64,000 nucleotides of DNA from positions 1,550,001 to 1,614,000 of the forward strand of contig VJWN01000003.1 in NCBI GenBank assembly GCA_007644065.1, in the 5' to 3' direction. The stretch is from Margaritispora aquatica (lineage: Eukaryota; Ascomycota; Leotiomycetes; Helotiales; Discinellaceae). Shown here piece after piece: positions 45,114-56,082 of the stretch (position 1 is its first letter; each line of letters opens with the position of its first letter). The position numbers were made by a program, and so were the translations under genes. The notes beneath the pieces were generated by a model. The model saw only the letters and a list, made by a program, of their open reading frames with translations, did not search any database and was not told the origin of the DNA.

Positions 45114-48100
45114 ATGCGGGCTTTCTGGACTCAATATGCCTCGGTCAACGACACTTCATCTCAGGCCAAGCAGGAGAAGGAAGAGAAAAATCAGCAGCTG
45201 GAGCCGAAATCAGAGAAGAGATTGAAGCTCCAATCGAGAGTTCGCGCTTTGGTGAGCAGGTACAACACTATGTCCTCTCCAGCCGACTCCTCGGTTGATG
45301 CATCCAACCCAGCACCTGCAGCACCAACACCTCCAACCCCATTATCTGTGACAGCGCTTCACCCTGGAGTCGTCGAGGTCACGGAGCTCGACAAGAGCGC
45401 TCTGGAGCGCGAGATAGAGCAAGAATATGACAGGGAGATGCAGCGTTCGGATTCGTGGCTTGGCGCGAAAATGGAAGAGGATGTGACCGAACCACCAAAA
45501 TCTCCGCACATGGAGCCGGAGTATAGAGCTTTGAAGTTGGCACTGAGTTTGAGTGAGGGCCAGATGGAGAACAAGCGCAGGAGAATGAGCTCTATTGATG
45601 AGGAGGGTGCGATTGCTGAGGGCAAGGGGAAGGGTGTTGTGAGGGTGCATATTGGGAGTCAGGTGATTCATGAGGGGCATTCGACTCAGCAGGAGGCATG
45701 CTATTTCACAGCAACTGAGGGTTTCATCAGCGGAGAAGAAGAATTAAAGCACAAAACTCCCGTTGGTGTGGTCGGGAATGGGGTTGAGGGTTTACGGAGC
45801 GACGACGTTGGAACAGTAGCCAAACCACCGCATCATGCACCTCCTATGGCAAGTCAGCCCATGGTTTCGAGTCCGCTCCGCAATGAGCAGAGTATGGATG
45901 AACAGCCTGTCATGGGCATGCCTACGGCAGAGGCGGAGCTTAGTGCTGGCCAAGAAGAGAGGGGATTCCTTCGTCGAAAAACCTTTCGCTCGAAGACCAA
46001 AGAGGCAGATTCGTCGTCTCTACCAGCAACAGCAGGTGCCGGAACCAAAGTGCCAAGTTTCATCGTAATAGCCAGGGCGCGAGGCACCACTCTCAGAACT
46101 CAAGCGAAGACGCGAGGCACAGATTTCAGGAAGCGAGTCTCTGTCGTGGGCACAAGGGCAGCAAAGCCAGTGTTGACACGCTTCCAGAAACATGATGGTG
46201 CAGATCATGTAAAGCAAAGTAGAACCGCGAGTGGTGCAGATGGAGAGGGAGAGGGAGTTAAGATCGAAGAATCACCTACAGCTGTCTTGGCCGCTATGCT
46301 TGCTACTGGCGCGACGGCGTCTCCGGCCCCGTTGGTGGCTGCGGGGATTGCGGAGAGTGAGGGTCCCGTTGGCCTGCAGGAGGCTTTGGCGCAAGCGAGG
46401 AAGGAGGAGGAAGAGGCTTTGTCCCAGTCTGGCACGAGGAATGGGGCGGAGAGGGTAGCTGAGATTGAGAATATTGCTGATATTGCGAGTGGAAGTGAAG
46501 AGAAAGAAGAGGTCAAAGAAGCCAAGCCTGGCTTCTTGAGGAGGAGTAGCTTGAAGGCTACTGCAATACCTTCGAAAGTTCTATCGGGTATTACTATGAA
46601 GAAAACTTCAACTGTGTCGCCTTCTATTCCAACCAAGAAGAATCCTACGGTTCATCCCTCAATTCCTACCAAAGCGAGTCCCACCAAACTTCAAACGAAC
46701 TCAGAGAAGTCAATTCCAGTGGAAGTGGATCCTAAGGGGACACCAGTCTCTCAGGTTGCCATCTTAGCTGCCGTCGTGGCTGTTGGAGCGACTTATACTG
46801 CTACCACTACTGTGGATTCGGTTTCTATATCCCAAGTTGAAGCTGGAGTGCCTGGTACGGATGGTCAGAGCTTGAAAGTAGCAAATGAAAATGAGGGGAA
46901 AGAGAAGGAGAAAGAGAAAGATGCTACTGGACTCCCCAAAAATATGGCTCCACCGAAAAGCAAATCCTCGATTCCTACAAAGAAGAAATCTATCCGTCTC
47001 ATAGTCGAGGAGCCAGCTTCAGCCACATGCGTTGCTACTTCAGGAGCGGAAGTTCCACCAGGACCTTCTACAGCACTTCTTGCTGCGGTCGCTGCTATCC
47101 ATTCTCAAAATCAACATGAGAGTGCTGAGCGAACTAAGAGTTTAGATACTACCAAGACTGGAAGCGAGAGTAAGGAGAAAAAGTCTGGACTGTTCAAGAG
47201 GTCTACAGCTAGACCTGTCAATCCATCTATTCCTACCAGGAAGAATCCTACTCGCGCTAAGGTCGAGCAGCCAGCTGTGACTTCTCAGACGACAGCACCA
47301 CCAGCAATGCCTACATCTACTGATACTCCCCCTTTGGATCAAGATGAAGGCGCCAAGAACAGTCAAAGCGTGGAGTTGAGCCGGAGTGGAAGCCAGACTA
47401 AGAAGAAGGTTAAGAAGGTCGTCAAGAAATCAGCAGTCACACCAGCCACTTCATCAGATGCCACTACAGAGAATCCCATTCACTCGAAGGCGGCTGAAGA
47501 GCCTGTTTTGAATCTTCCTACACCACTAACTCCAGGAACGGAATTAGCGCAGGCACCTGCTGAAGCAGCTTTCGCGGCCTATGTAATTAGTGGTGCACAC
47601 TCGGTGACCATACCAGCTGCTGTCCAGAGTCCAAAGAGTGTTGCTTTTGGTGAAGGAGCAGAGGCCCAAGGCCAAGCTGAAACTACACAGGCGAGCGCCA
47701 CTCCAAGCGAGGTCAAAGAGGAGGACAAGAAGCCTGCTGGGCTCAAGAATAAAGCTATGCGGACCAAGACCAAAACTTCCGTGCCCACAAAGAAGAAGCG
47801 TTCCAAAGTTCCAGTCGCGAACTCAACTGTATTGGCGAAAGACACGACTGTAGAGCCGATTGCCCCTATTGCAGATCCAACATCAGTTCCACAAGAATCC
47901 ATTAACCAGCAGTCACGCACGCATACGCACACGATCGACAGTGTACCATATAGTGAGTGTGCTCTATGTGGACCAGATTATTCGTTTCACGGAAGAGAAT
48001 CAGAAGCAGCAACAACAACAACAACAGTACCAGCGGAAGCCACATCCAAGGACAACAAAGCGACTAACGGCCCTCGCCCAGCAGCTTTGCCCCTCATTCC

Positions 48101-51100
48101 CACTATCCTAGCAGAGCTTGAGGCACACACCAAGTCGTTCAGGGGTTTGAGTTTTCGTAAGAGTGAGCCTTCGTCACCTACGGTCCCCAAGGCAGTACCC
48201 GAGAATGCCGAGAATCAGAATGGCGGCACTGCTCAAACTCAGAAGCCAATACAGGACTCAAATGATGCTCGTACAAGCTCTTTCACAAGACGTGCTTCGA
48301 GAATTCCAAGGGCTGTGCATGTGGATCAAGACATCAATTCCCCACAATCTCGCTCGCTTGCAAACAAGACATTGAGAACTAAGAAAGAACCTGTTCCAGC
48401 TACTCTGGAGAATACACCAAGTAATGCCGAGACTAAGAATACACCAAATACATCAAAAGCAGTGGCGAGCAAGAAGAAGAGACCAGTAAATCCGTTCAGA
48501 AACCGCTCTGCCAACCAGCCTGAACTCCCAATGCTAGCAATGGCTCTCGCGGACACATCGACTCCTGTAGCAGGACAAGAAGAAAATACGGATGTCTCTG
48601 CTACGCCAGTCGAGGACTCTCCCGCTGTTCAAATTATGGAACCATCGTACAATCTATCATCTAGGATCTCATTTGCTCAGCAACGCTTCTTTAAGAGACG
48701 TTCATCTCACACTACCACAATAGTGCCTAAGCGAGAAGCGCCCTCTGTTCCCCAGGACACAGAGGCAGCTGCAGCTACTCCGCCGCTCGCAGAGCAAGCT
48801 GTCACTGTCTCTGGAGAAGAGAGTGAAGACTCAATGGAAAACTTCAAAGAAGCTAACATGAAAAGGCGAAGAACACGTATCTTAGCGAGACGCTCGATAC
48901 ACCCTGCATTTAGATCACGTGTCTCCACGAAGAATGGCAGCACTCCGTCCCCTAAAGTCGCACAAAAAGTACCTATGCCTGGTCCCGACGAGCCAGTGAC
49001 GGTGCAGACAGCTCGGAGTCCAACTGAGAGCGCCAAACGACGCTCAGCTATCTTCCTCAAGAGAGGAAGTTTCGTGTGGCGCCAAAGCGCAGATAGCGGA
49101 GTTGATATGGAGCAGCCACTGCATGTATTTGAGCCTCTTCCTCGCGAATTCTCCGTTCCAGAAGAAGAAGTTGAGAATCTGACTGTAAATGCCGTGACTT
49201 TACCTGAACAAGAGCAAGTGAAGGTGAAAGAGCAAGAACAGCAAAAGCCAGTGCTGAGAGAGAGGAAACCCACAGGCTTCCTGCACAATCGCACCATGCG
49301 ACTTGCGCCTGATGGCAAGATCAGAGAACCCACGCGCATTCCACCGCCCCTCCAGGACCACGCTCACGACGGCGTCTTATCCACTGGCGCTGCGGAACAA
49401 AGCCCCACCCCAGCCACTGTGCCTGAAAACACCGACACAGCAACAGGCACCAAGCCGCAAAAGTCAATGGGCACGAAGATCCTCTCGGGCTATTTCAAGA
49501 ACCGCTCATTCCGCTCAGCGCCCATCCAAGCAGCACCTGCTGCTCCTCCCACATTGCCGCCAAGAAACAACCCCGTTGCTACAGGCGGGTTAGGCGAGGA
49601 TGAAATTACACCCGTCCAGAAGGTTGATAAAGTTGATCCTATTGGCACGACCGAGGAGATGGAAGGCCCCAGGGTAGGACTACAGTACACAAGAGATCCG
49701 GAGACGTTGGTCGCGTATTTGATTCCGTTACCAATGCCAGTTTTGAGATCAGGATCAGTGGATGAGGAGAATGTGAGTTTCCCTTTTTGATGATTTCTGT
49801 GTTTCGCTTAAAGTTGGGATTTTCGAAGTTTTCGAAATTTTATAGCTCTCAGGATGGGAAGATATATAATGGTAGATTGCTGATTGTGAGATAGATTCCA
49901 CAAAGATTCCTGATCTATACCCCTCCGAGACCGCATTATCTCAAACCAACGCCAAAACCTGGGCAAGAAAAGGGAAAGAGAAATGCAGTGAGAAGGGCAC
50001 GTAGAGAGGGAAAGAGACGGTGGGGAAAGAGGAAGATGCAAGAAGAGGTATGCTTATTGCAATACTACGCGATACTCTGTAGAGAGAGCATTAGACTAGA
50101 CTGAAAATGCTAATGTCGATCAATAGGTCCGTAAAGCAAAAGCTTTTGATGGAAAGACCATCTCACTCAGAGGCATCCACTCTAAAGTCACCAAAGGTGT
50201 CGTTTGGTCCATTCGCCGCATCAAGACAACAGACATCATATTTTTGAACCGAATTGACCGCAAAGGTAAGAATTACATACTTTACTCCCCCGTCTATTCT
50301 CTTATCACCACTAACACGCAACCCCACAGTCGTCAAAGACATCCACCTGATCTACCCACCCACCGGTGCACCATCCCAACAACTACGCGCCTCCCTCCTC
50401 ACCCAACTCGCGCGCACCCAAAGCCGCGCAGCCAAGCACTCCATCATCTCCACGATCCTTCTACCCATCACTCTCGTCATCGACACCCTCGCCGTGATCA
50501 TTTGGCCGTTTGGCGGGCTCTTAGAGATCGATGCCGTCTGGGCGTATGCTTCTATCAAAGGCTGGCATACGTGCCGCTCTATCACGGGACGCTTGGATTC
50601 AACACGTGAAGCGCTTGGGGGCGAGGGTGAACAAGGTAAAGAGAGGAAGAGGAGCCGCTTAGGTAGATTTAAAGGCGAGAAGCAGCCCGTTAGACTGATG
50701 TTTGAGGAGCGCGATGAGGCCAGGGTGTTCGAAAGATATTTGGCCGAGATGTGCCATAAGATCGATCCATTGCGTTTCCCGAGCGCAGGCGTCCCACCTG
50801 CCGAAGGCGAGGTCGAGAGGGCTGTGGGGTGGGTTCCTGGAGTGCGTAAGCTGGATGCTGCTGGCGTTGGAGATGTGGTTGATCTTAGTTCTGGCTCCGA
50901 TCTTGGTCTCAACGATGGTGTTGATGCGAACGGGCAGGCAAGTGCAGCAAGAGAAAAGGGGAAGCAAAGGGTTCAGGGCCTGGGAGACGATGAGGCGCAG
51001 AGGGCGGAGTTTAGAGAGGATCTCAGGGCGACGGTTAAGAGGGGCGCGAGGGGTTGGAGTAGGAAGTGTGAGCGCTTTGAGAAGAAGGCGGAGAGGAGGG

Positions 51101-51138
51101 CGAAGAAGGTTGCGAAGAGGTGGCCCTCTGTTAGTTAA
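45114..51138 (+). CDS. Giant disordered repeat protein fused to a conserved membrane-type domain
   Basis: Exons 45114-49772, 49895-50047, 50127-50265 and 50330-51138 join to about 1919 residues. The first exon alone has a stop at 49790, but a GTGAGT donor after residue 1553 and acceptor GATAG at 49894 join it in phase 0 to sequence starting IPQRFLIYTPPRPHYLKP, and later exons continue in frame. The last 365 residues look conserved: a basic linker, KAKAFDGK, a hydrophobic segment (TILLPITLVIDTLAVIIWPF then GGLLEIDAVWAYASIK), and an Arg/Lys tail. The long N-terminal part is disordered with about 13 degenerate basic boxes of the form G-F/Y-[LF]-[KR]-[NR]-R-[ST] and IPTKK-like motifs between acidic, Ala/Pro/Thr-rich spacers. 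Function is unknown. The conserved part, from memory, resembles an unnamed fungal family. Confidence 0.75.
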
Positions 51139-52267
51139 GCTTGTGCTGGGTTATTAGCTTGGATTGGGCTAGGATGAAGGGAGGTTCGTTGGTTTTTGTG
51201 GTCGCGAGACTGTATTGTGCTTTTGCCCTTACTGTAATTACCTAGTTTTGGAAATGTGCTTTAGTTTATAGAATTTGCGGAATTCAGATGGTTGTGGTTA
51301 TAGCTGCTAGTAATACACGAACCATTCTTTCTGAAACCACATATTTATATATTGTCTACGACTGGGTCTTTTTTTTTTAGCGTTTTGAATATCACTTTCT
51401 AACCTCTTCTCTTCCACCTAGTCGATTCTTGATAGTTGAGCAATTTTAGTGGCGCCTCATTCCCACCAATTCGGCTTACCATTGCCAGAAACGTAAATGC
51501 GAGGTTAGTGTACGAACTCACTTACTTCTTAGGCGAATTGACTAGGAATTAGCGAGGCTAGCGACTGAGCTTTGTTTTTATTGCGGAAAGTGATGCGATA
51601 ATTGATATTATAATTGTACTGCTAAGAACTAAGTTCCAAAGGATTCATTGGATGTTTTCCTTTGCTTGAATTTGACCTGGAAATGTCACTTGGAATCATG
51701 TGACGTCTCAGGATATGGCTGTCTTTAAATATATTTGAGATAAGTGAGTTTTATGGGCTCATGTCGATGACATATTCTTGCTAGCTAAAATAAATTGTAT
51801 GCTTAAATTCTTTGTCTGTGGTGAGGTGATAGAGCTGACCGATTCCAGCTATAGCAGCTAGACGTCCCATGTCGTGTAAGCTGACATCAACTCAGCTTAA
51901 CCGTATCACTTGTACATTGAGCAGAACATCCCTCATAAGAACCAAAAACTTGGGTGATATAGGTGGTGTAAAAGGTAGTGATTTGCAAGACTAATAATAA
52001 ATTTAGCCGCAAACTTTCATTCATGAATGTCATTCCAAAGTGTTGCATGGGTGCTGATACGAAAAATAACTCAGAGGATTATCTGTTTCCAAAGTGGAGG
52101 GTACGCATAATAGCAAGATATATTAGAGAAGAGCGGTTCTTGAAAGATTGAAGGTTTGTAACAACAAAAGAGCTCTCACACAGCAGGTATTGCTGGGAAT
52201 TGTTGATCCTTGAGATATGAAAACCTAATCGAGCAAGCAAGTCGGAAATCAAATAACCGAAGACTTA

Positions 52268-52295
52268 CTATCTATCTATCTATCTATCTATCTAT
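52268..52295 (+). repeat. (CTAT)7 microsatellite
   Basis: Seven perfect CTAT units lie in non-coding sequence. Confidence 0.9.
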
Positions 52296-52771
52296 ATACC
52301 ATGTAATGAGATTGCACTGATGTCATTTAGTGTGCTCTGAGGAGCCTACGTTGTTATTGCTTGTAATGATGTTTTTCTCCAAGGGCCTCCAGGGGAGAAT
52401 ATTTGAAGCTAGGAGCATAAATAAAGCTGAAGATTTTTGGCCACTGTCTGTTTCTAGGCTCAGTCATTCTAAACGGACGGTACAACACAAAGGGAACACC
52501 CTGGTATGGGTTTGGAGATTCACCTCGCCCCTCTTTTTAGGCGAGATCTCGCTTAGAAGTGCTGGTGAGATTTCATGCAAGTTATACCTATGGATACGCG
52601 TCGACTGTAGAGCATCAACATGTCAAACTTCAGACTGGAAGTGTGAATCGTTTTGTGATGTTGATTACTTTTAGTCTTGCAAAGCCTGAGAGGAAGTCAC
52701 CTTCATGACTGCATACCATCGGTGCCTTATGCCTCGATGGTGCATCCCACTTCTAGCCTCTCGATCCTGGG

Positions 52772-52779
52772 GATATAAA
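52772..52779 (+). promoter_or_regulatory. TATA box of the gene at 52862
   Basis: GATATAAA lies 90 bp upstream of the start codon, followed by a CT-rich stretch and an A/C-rich leader, the usual position for a fungal TATA element. Confidence 0.5.
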
Positions 52780-52861
52780 CCTTGGCTTACTACTCGATCT
52801 TCCTTCATCCCACGGCATTAACAACTCCTACGCCCACAAAATCTCCACCGCAATTCTCACG

Positions 52862-53475
52862 ATGTCTCAAAGACACCGTCCCACCAGCGATACACCTACT
52901 CAACTTCGCAACCGCCAATTCCAACAATATGACCTCGGGCAGCGTCACGCAACCGTGTCACTTGACAACAACTCTACCCTCGGCCCTCAGACCCAAGGCC
53001 AGATCGCTCACATCGCGCAAACCCAGCATGACTTCGCTGCAGAGCAGGATGAGCGTATCATCCCCCGTGAGGTCGACACACTCGAGAACATCCTGCGCTT
53101 TGCCAATAACTTGGTCGGTCTTGATTCTCGCGACAACATGCTCAGTGCTCGGCCTGGCGATCGTCAAATCTCTCTTTCGTTCTTGATCCGCCAGTAAGCT
53201 CTTTACCTGCTCCAGTTATTCACTTCACCTCCAGCTTCAGGGTCTAACTTTGGAAAAGGGCAGCTCGCAAAATGGATGGTACGCCAGACACCGTCATCAT
53301 GTGTCTCGGCGTCGACTACGAAGCACTGCTGGCTGAGAGTGACAGGTTCAAAATGGAGAGGGACCAGGCTCGTGCTGAGAGAGATCGAGCTTTGGCTGAT
53401 CTGGGCGATTTACAGGAGAAGTATAACGAGGAGTGTGTTCGCAGCAATAGGGGTGATAGTGAGCACACGGTTTAG
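52862..53475 (+). CDS. Hypothetical protein with C-terminal coiled coil
   Basis: Exons 52862-53193 and 53259-53475 join to 182 residues. The donor is GTAAGC; the acceptor is AAAAG, the first AG after a TCTAACT branch site, and it alone restores the frame (FLIRQAARKMDG). A nearby CAG acceptor leads to a quick stop. The N-terminal half is polar, Gln/Thr/Arg-rich; the middle (REVDTLENILRFANNL) looks helical; the end (RDQARAERDRALADLGDLQEK) is a charged coiled coil. No family is recognised. Reading without splicing would give a 111-residue protein ending at 53197. Confidence 0.6.
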
Positions 53476-53649
53476 GTCACTCTTGGAGAAGATTGAAAGA
53501 TAAGATCGTGGGCTAGGTTTGGACATCTAGCATTATCAGAACTGCGAGACGTTACTCAAAAGGTTGGAAATGAAACGATATCCGACCAAACATAAAAACC
53601 ATTTCCGTTGCAAACTACTTTAACCCTAAATCTGCCCTCAAGCTAAAGC

Positions 53650-54189
53650 TTAATGCGTTCTATTCTTCTTCTTGCCACCTGAACCTAGTGGACCAGTCTT
53701 TACGGTCTTCTTCTTTGGCTTTGGCGGAACACTCTTACCCGATGGATCAACCTTCTCCTTTCTCGGCTCTGTCCTAGGACCCTTATTCTTGAAATCCTTA
53801 GGACTTGACTTCTTCTTCTTACTCCTCTCCTGAGCCTTTCCCACCTTCCTATCCTCCCTGTCTTGATCCTCCTGCGCGTGTTTCCTATCCCTATCTTCTT
53901 GCTCCCACCTCATCTTCCTGTCCCACTCCTCATTTGCCCAACGCTCATTACGGTCCTTCTCTTTATTCTCCCAATTGCGCTCGTCATCTTCGCGGTCTTG
54001 TTTTCGCTTGCGATCTTCGCGCTCCCATTTGTCTTGTTCATATTTATCTCGTAGAACTCGCCATTCACGGTCGCGCAACTCTTGGTCGTTGCGAATCCGG
54101 GCTTGCTTTTCAGCTTTCCGTTTGTGTCTTTCACGGGCGAGAAGTCCCCCTGCTAATCCTAGGAGTGCGAGGGATAGAGGATCGGCCAT
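53650..54189 (-). CDS. Highly charged hypothetical protein
   Basis: This intronless frame encodes 179 residues. The first 18 residues (MADPLSLALLGLAGGLLA) are hydrophobic and Gly/Leu-rich and could be a membrane anchor or a signal. Residues 20-115 are a long helix of Arg, Glu, Asp and Lys with tryptophans at fairly regular spacing (DREWRVL, DKWERED, RNWENKE, ERWANEEWDRKMRW). The tail is Lys/Pro/Gly-rich and ends in KKKNRTH. No family is recognised. The composition fits an extended single alpha-helix, perhaps bound to a membrane at one end. Confidence 0.65.
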   Translation of the reverse strand: MADPLSLALLGLAGGLLARERHKRKAEKQARIRNDQELRDREWRVLRDKYEQDKWEREDRKRKQDREDDERNWENKEKDRNERWANEEWDRKMRWEQEDRDRKHAQEDQDREDRKVGKAQERSKKKKSSPKDFKNKGPRTEPRKEKVDPSGKSVPPKPKKKTVKTGPLGSGGKKKNRTH

Positions 54190-54981
54190 TATGCTTATCG
54201 GAGGCTAGTTGTGACCTTTCTAAAAGTGAATTAGTAGTCATTGAAAATTTGATGCTTGGCGAAAATAACTCTCCTACATATCATACATACCTTGAAGTTG
54301 AAGAGATGCCTTGCAGCAATCCTCAATAAGAAATTGAAAGCCTACCAAGGTGAGAATTTATGAGAAGGGCTTATTTCGACTCCCGAGGCTGAATCTCGAT
54401 CGAGGCATCGACGTCCTCTCAAAACTGATGTTGTACAGCCTGAAGGAATTATGATTTCCTCTGCGTTGCAGATAACCACAAGCCATCTCATCTTATCGAC
54501 CTTTGATGGTTAACCTCACTCGCTCATCACTACAAAGACGAGGCGAACTAGCTTGAAGAATGCGTCCCTCATGCTCCTCAGCCCAAATTCAAGCCAATCG
54601 CTGCCCAATCACTTCTGCCCAGAACAGGCATCCGCAACCATCCATATGGAACTTTCCGATCTCGATATATTGCACCATCAAGATGGAGTAACATAGGCCC
54701 ACGCTCAAAATTGAGGCGTTTGGCAGTACTCGGTATGGAGGATGTTGCCAATAGCTGTTTGACACAACGAAGCAACATGGAGGATTTGTATCAAAAGACA
54801 GCCAGCCACTTTGACAACAAAGATATCACCAGATGCCCTGCTGAACAGCCTTCCACATGAAAATTTTGGCTCATCTCGATCTGCTGCTCAGGTCGCTCCT
54901 CTTGGCCGCAAGCCGATGTAAGATATTTAGCACTTCGAGGTGAATGATCTCTCACTCTATACCAACAACTTCAAAACCAAA
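54190..54981. other. Divergent region between the charged protein and NAP-like gene
   Basis: This gap holds two promoters. A plus-strand frame without an early ATG is open from 54552 to 54860 and is described as a finding. The minus-strand frame 54578-54778 is its shadow. I see no other feature. Confidence 0.35.
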
Positions 54982-56082
54982 ATGGCGTCGTAATTATAAT
55001 CCATTTCCAATTGGAAGAAGCTATACTGACAGCAATGTAGGACTCGAGACAAAAATTACTATCGTGCTCTTATGGGCGGTGACGATGACAGCAACGCTTC
55101 TGTGCCAGTTCTCGATTCGAAGATTGTCCTTCCCACCAGAAAGAAGAAATTTAACATCGGCTCGGAAACTCACGATGAATCTGCTCCACCTCAATACCAA
55201 TACAAAAAACATGCCGACAAACCATTAACATCATGGTCCAGCGCTTTCATAGCCGATAAGCCTCAACCTGTTCAAGAGCGTGTTATCAAACTTTTCTCGC
55301 TGCAGCATTCCTATACTGAGCTTATGATGCAATACCAGGAAGAAGCTCTAGCACTGGAGCGTAAATACCAAGCGCTACTCCAGCCATTGTACATAGAACG
55401 TGCTGAAACCGTCTCCGGGTTGCGGGATCACTGCTCAACTCCTGACGGAATTCCAGACTTTTGGCTTCAGGCTATGAAGAATGAGCCTTCAATTGCAGAG
55501 CTCATCGCACCTCGCGACGAACATGTCCTTTCAGAACTGAAGGATGTCAAGATTGAGAGTCTGCCATCTGGTGAGCGAGGCTTCATCCTCGTTTTCTCAT
55601 TTGGTGAGAATCCGTACTTTTCAAACGACATATTGACAAAGACATATGTATACACTCGTGCTGCTGACACAGACGATTCTGTGGAAGACATCTATAGCTC
55701 TGAGTATACCTATCACCTATCAATTGGAGACATAATCCATTGGAAGGAGGGATGCAATCTCATCGATGAGAGGGAGGAAGATAAAGATGGGGATCAACAA
55801 GAGTCATTCTTTGCTTTCTTCTCGCCGCCTGTAATGCCAGATGAGGAGGAGGAGGAAAGTGAGGAGATGAGAACATTTGAGTGGCTGCGTGAATTGGACT
55901 TTGATTATGGGGAGGTGTTTAAGGAGAAGATCATTCCATATGCTGTGCACTGGTATACAGGTGAGGCCACCTTATACGAAGATGACTCTGATGATTCGGA
56001 TGATTCGGATGAGGAGGGAGATGATGAGGATGACGAGGATGGAGGGGATGGTTCCAACGACGATGAAGGATATCGTCATTGA
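54982..56082 (+). CDS. Divergent NAP1-family histone chaperone
   Basis: A first exon of 8 nt (54982-54989, ATGGCGTC) joins across a GTAATT donor and TGTAG acceptor to 55041-56082, giving 349 residues that begin MASTRDKNYYRALM. The NAP fold is clear: a long dimerisation helix (SLQHSYTELMMQYQEEALAL, then YQALLQPLY), the earmuff region with IPDFWLQAMKNEP, SFGENPYFSNDILTKTYVY, IIHWKEG and ESFFAFFSPP, and an acidic Asp/Ser/Glu tail from about residue 315. The family shuttles and deposits H2A-H2B. The linker after YQPLY that is usually long and acidic in NAP1 is very short here, so this is probably a paralogue. Without the 8-nt exon the start would be the ATG at 55072. Confidence 0.88.

Larger units (their letters stand above)
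51139..52861. other. AT-rich intergenic region
   Basis: About 1.7 kb with a CTAT microsatellite near 52268 and a TATA box near 52772. The 114-codon frame at 52330-52674 has no protein features. I see nothing else. Confidence 0.35.

Noticed and set aside
46205..49339. Minus-strand frames of 140-210 codons within the giant gene
   Set aside because: They are antisense to an uninterrupted 4.66-kb exon and reflect its biased codon composition.
52330..52674. 114-codon plus-strand frame
   Set aside because: No motif or plausible neighbours; composition matches surrounding non-coding DNA.
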